From: Saksenaea vasiformis B4078
Lineage: Eukaryota > Mucoromycota > Mucoromycetes > Mucorales > Saksenaeaceae
NCBI GenBank assembly: GCA_000697055.1
Contig: JNDT01002297.1
Coordinates: forward strand, 1-64,000
DNA: 64,000 nucleotides
Direction: 5' to 3'
Of this stretch, positions 60,917-64,000 are shown one piece after another. The notes beneath the pieces are model-generated. The model made no database searches. It was given only the letters and a program-made list of their open reading frames with translations, and was not told the origin of the DNA. The position numbers were made by a program, and so were the translations under genes. Each line of letters starts with the position of its first letter. Position 1 is the first letter of the stretch.

Positions 60917-61309
60917 CTATTTGTTTTCTTTTTTGACACCTCGTTTACATAACAATGCATACAAATCATCAAACGTTGGTCCACTGAAGGACGCAGCATA
61001 CGTTCCCTGCAAAAGAAAAGGTAATTGCCCGTCATTAGCGGAGATTACAGTCCGCGGCGGCATCAATTACGGGATCTTGAATGAAAGTTCAAGTCAAATA
61101 ATTTTTGCGCTGAGAAATAGTTTGTTTTTGCGTTAATCCAAGGAATAGTTCGAGTCTGTGTTACCTGAGAGTCGCATTGGAGGAATTCGTTGTGTTCGCC
61201 ACCAGCTAGACAAATGCTGTCGCCGATTCCTAGACTGATGACCGCATATTCAGTTTCTCCCTTAGCGCAATCTTGGCCTCCGTGCGATGCAAAAATTATT
61301 AGAATAGCG
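60917..61309 (-). CDS. Possible secreted Cys-containing protein (5' part unresolved)
   Basis: Minus-strand exons 61309-61165 and 61006-60917. They read AILIIFASHGGQDCAKGETE, SICLAGGEHNEFLQCDSQ, then across a 158-nt intron (GTAACA ... TTTGCAG) GTYAASFSGPTFDDLYALLC and a Lys-rich end with stop. The hydrophobic start of exon 61309 could be the end of a signal peptide, with four cysteines after it. The first exon is unclear: a short one ending near 61336, or the signal-peptide-like frame at 61642 (MKVVYICFMLLGAMLL). The intron contains a dispersed repeat shared with 27985. The family is not recognised. Confidence 0.42.
61118..61152. repeat. Dispersed repeat copy inside an intron
   Basis: TAGTTTGTTTTTGCGTTAATCC and the following AAGGAATAGTTCGA match 27985-28020 with few changes. 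Confidence 0.5.
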
Positions 61310-61642
61310 CTAAAGGTTGTTCAATAAGCAGTAACCTTCTGGAACTACTAACACATCGAGCAACGTACATTGTCTTTTGCCGATGCAGAATGCCATAATT
61401 ATCAATGCTGACGCCCTCCTGCTTTTAGTTATGTATGATCGGTCGTGGTTCATCAACGAGTTACATAGAAATAGTTCTAGATAGAGGATAATCATTCCCT
61501 CAGAGAAAATTGCAAAACATACTAGCCGGTGGCCACTTTTAAAAAGATCCTTTTTTTTTTTTTTGCCACTCAGTATGCTGTGTATCTGATGTGTCAATAG
61601 CATCGCACCGAGAAGCATAAAGCATATGTATACAACCTTCAT

Positions 61643-62605
61643 GTTGAAGCATTATGCCATCACATTTTATGTCAATGACCGGCCCAGCTGATTCGCCCGA
61701 GATCTGCCCCTAACAGTTTTACACAATGAAAAGCATTACATCTGGGGATAGAGAATGAGGTCTTCAAGTATTCAGGAAGGATAACTATGCAAGTATTCTA
61801 AACAGAGAGATTCCTTCTTGAATAGGGTCCTGTCATGTAATATGGATGCTATGGTTATTATATTTTTTCTTCCTGAAAAGCAAAAGAAGGTTTAATGAAC
61901 GTCATAAGTCATGAAGGATCCATGTCAAATAAGATGGATAGTGGTCTTGTGAACCTGGCATTGCAGCACATGGAAAACAAAACCATATTCCGCTACTTCC
62001 ACGTGCGGATCACGCCGAAGTTACTAATCTAATTGTTTCTAATAAACATATACAAATTGGAGGTGTGGCTATCGTAACGTTACTTGCGGTATGTTCTACT
62101 CTTTCTAACGGTATCTGCCTTTTCGTAAGCAAATGTAATTAGCATACTGAATATCCACGTATAGTAATATAAAGCATGAAATAGCTGATATTATGACTAG
62201 GACTTGTGATGATGCCATACTTGACATAGGGAAATATCTTTTGTAAGGCAGTAAAGGGAAAAGCTCTCCAGGGCGAAGTATTTGCTCCTCAAAAATTTTT
62301 TAGCCAAGTTAGCCTGGGTTGCGTTTTTTTTTTTAAAAAAATTTCCAATTATTCAATTGTTCACCGTGAGAGTTAATCCCGGGGTTCTTGCAATTTCTTC
62401 GCATAAAACATTCTTCAAGGAGAAAGGATGGCCTATCTGCCGTATATGACATTCGACTACTTGCAGGCCCGTAGAAAACAAACAAATTGCCACGATCCAT
62501 GTGCTTCTCCTTTGCTTCGGACGAGATTTCCATTTTATAAGAAAAGAAAAGGAATATGTATATGTATATATTGTACAGTTTGAAAGACACAATTGGTAAG
62601 TTGAA
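61643..62605. other. Intergenic, ~1 kb
   Basis: Unrecognised AT-rich sequence between the Cys-containing candidate and the DASS transporter's 3' end. Minus frames at 62333-62592 lack motifs. Confidence 0.5.
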
Positions 62606-64000
62606 TCAGCACCATCCTAGAAGTTTCCACCAAGCCATGCCAAGAGTGAAATAAACGACTAAATAGAACAAGGCCATCTTGGCACCAATGAGGAACCACT
62701 TTGACCGTGGCACGTAGCCAGGTGCAAAGTACATTGCCACTACGCCTTATCGTTGTTTTAGTGTTTTCTTCCATTGCAGTGGGTACAAGGTCTTACCAGA
62801 AGAGAAATTAGTCTAAAAAAAGGAAATAACAATAGAAAAGTTTAAGTATTACGACCTCTCCAGGGATGTATAAATTAATTTGTTCATACCATGCATCCAC
62901 TTAAGGAACCGAAGTAACCTAAGAGAGCCGTAAGTAGCATTGGTGCAGCACCCAAGGCATGACCAGCATCGAGAAAAGTCGCAGCAAATGCCACCGTATG
63001 AGCACTGAGTGATGAAAATAAGAATGTAGTGAGAAAGTAAGCAATCGCCAAACAAGGCAAAGGCGGAAGTCCTAGTTCTTCAATAGCAAACGAAATTTTG
63101 CGTCCAAGAAATGCCGAAGCACCCGCTTCCGAAAGCTGTTCCGCCATGGTAACGAATCCACCAAGCCAGAATAACGTATCCCACTACATTAAGGATGAAT
63201 TTTTGGGAAGTCAAATAAGAAGTAAAAGCAATTACTGCATTTGTGTTACTCGCAACGTCTTTCCAGGTAATTGTTCGTGTATGTAAGAGTGCAACGATGC
63301 CTAGCAGTGCAACCAAGGTCGTATCGAGCTTCGTATAACTGGTTGTGACCCAAAGACTGAGACATAGAAGAAGAATGAGACACAGCCGCTAGAAGCAAAG
63401 TCATCAGTACACTTGTTCATGAATGGAACCTTAATGAGCCTACCCATTCTTGTGCGGACATACATCCCATGCGCTGTAATTCGATCTGGGCGTAACGGAT
63501 GACACTGTCATCAGACGATTTGTCCCTTTGATCATCTAGATCAAGGCCATAAAACCAACGTAGGATATGAGGAAGTGCTACTGCACATACAAGGGCCGGG
63601 ACAATGCTGCCAATAAGCCATGTCATAAAACCAAAGTGAATATGGGGAAACAATTGATTGGCCTTGGCAAGAACGATTGGATTGGCTGCCATGCCAGTCA
63701 AGTAGACTGAGGCAGATAGGAAGTTGGCATGGGCACCCACAAGGATCAGAAAGCCACCAAGCTTGGGTTTTTCTGATGGCGTTGACCCGAGCGTCATGGC
63801 GATGGATTGGACTACCGGAAGAATGATACCACCACCACGCGCTGTATTGCTTGGAACAAAAGGCGCAAGTAATAATTCTATTGGGATGGTTTATCGACTT
63901 ACTTCTTGCTCAATCTCTTGTTACTCCTTTTATATATAGATATATATATAGATATATATATGTATATATATATGTTTTTTTTTTTACCTGACAAGACAAT
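62606..64000 (-). CDS. DASS-family anion transporter (5' end outside window)
   Basis: Minus-strand exons 64000-63988 (partial), 63877-63444, 63388-63236, 63183-62890, 62812-62797 (16-nt microexon) and 62739-62606; the visible part is 347 codons plus stop, in phase. Family signatures: LAPFVPSNTARGGGIILPVV (the SNT motif), ASVYLTGMAANPIVLAKA, WDTLFWLGGFVTMAEQL, SSLSAHTVAFAATFLDAG, and TNFSS near the end. This is the divalent anion:Na symporter / 2-oxoglutarate-malate translocator (CitT, DiT1) type. Substrate is probably a di- or tricarboxylate; the side of the cell it serves cannot be told. About ten membrane helices are visible. The first visible intron (63987-63878) is filled with TA repeats. 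Confidence 0.85.
63930..63973. repeat. (TA)n/GATA microsatellite in an intron
   Basis: TATATATAGATATATATATAG-type run inside the DASS gene's first visible intron. Confidence 0.85.

Overview
The window is nuclear DNA of a fungus, most likely an early-diverging filamentous one (Mucoromycota, probably Mucorales). The reasons are: intron-dense protein genes with GT-AG introns mostly of 34-100 nt; fungal-specific families (ERG4 sterol reductase, MICOS Mic26/27, Tom20, YTP1, TVP18, DUF3020, an LPxY/PPxY arrestin, a White-collar-2-like PAS+GATA protein); AT-rich intergenic DNA with many A/T homopolymers; and a decayed transposon gene of a TnpB/Fanzor-like type that I associate with Mucorales genomes. 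No tRNA, rRNA or CRISPR array was seen. Exon coordinates were built by hand from splice consensus, reading phase and family resemblance; the internal phase of every spliced model was checked except where stated.

Layout. 1-2100 is repeat DNA: a ~300 bp direct repeat in two diverged copies around a 17-bp tandem array, then a 16-bp tandem array. 3320-14908 is a gene island: BCS1-like AAA ATPase, MED27, a CCDC137-like basic nuclear protein, a secreted Asp/Trp/Gly-rich repeat protein, an arrestin-like adaptor, and ERG4 on the minus strand. 15780-19314 holds an unresolved possible gene, an R3H-domain gene (minus) and MIC26/27. 23129-26129 holds a Tom20 fused to a MYND/SET-like module and, convergent to it, a DUF3020 protein. 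26-37 kb is gene-poor and repeat-rich and carries the broken TnpB/Fanzor-like gene (28967-32662). From 37.2 kb genes return: mS33, the White-collar-2-like gene (minus), YTP1-like, DUF726 lipase-like, a CBF1-like bHLH gene (minus), TVP18, a very short tropomyosin, a DUF202 membrane protein, a 42-residue zinc-knuckle microprotein, a PFK-2/FBPase-2 family protein with damaged catalytic motifs (minus), a possible secreted Cys-rich gene, and the 3' part of a DASS anion transporter that runs off the right edge.

The genes form no single pathway. They are mostly housekeeping or signalling genes: mitochondrial biogenesis (BCS1-like, Tom20, MICOS, mS33), transcription (MED27, bHLH, PAS+GATA, DUF3020), membrane traffic and lipids (arrestin, TVP18, ERG4, DUF726, YTP1), cytoskeleton (tropomyosin) and metabolism (PFK-2-like, DASS carrier). 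The most unusual items are the Tom20-MYND/SET fusion that lacks the usual SET motif, the decayed zinc-ribbon/RuvC-like transposon gene, the PFK-2/FBPase-2 homologue with altered P-loop and lost phosphatase histidine, the three-period tropomyosin, and the dispersed repeats with a hairpin whose stem is kept in two diverged copies. BCS1 and MED27 each need one uncorrected +1 frame change, which may be assembly error or real damage.
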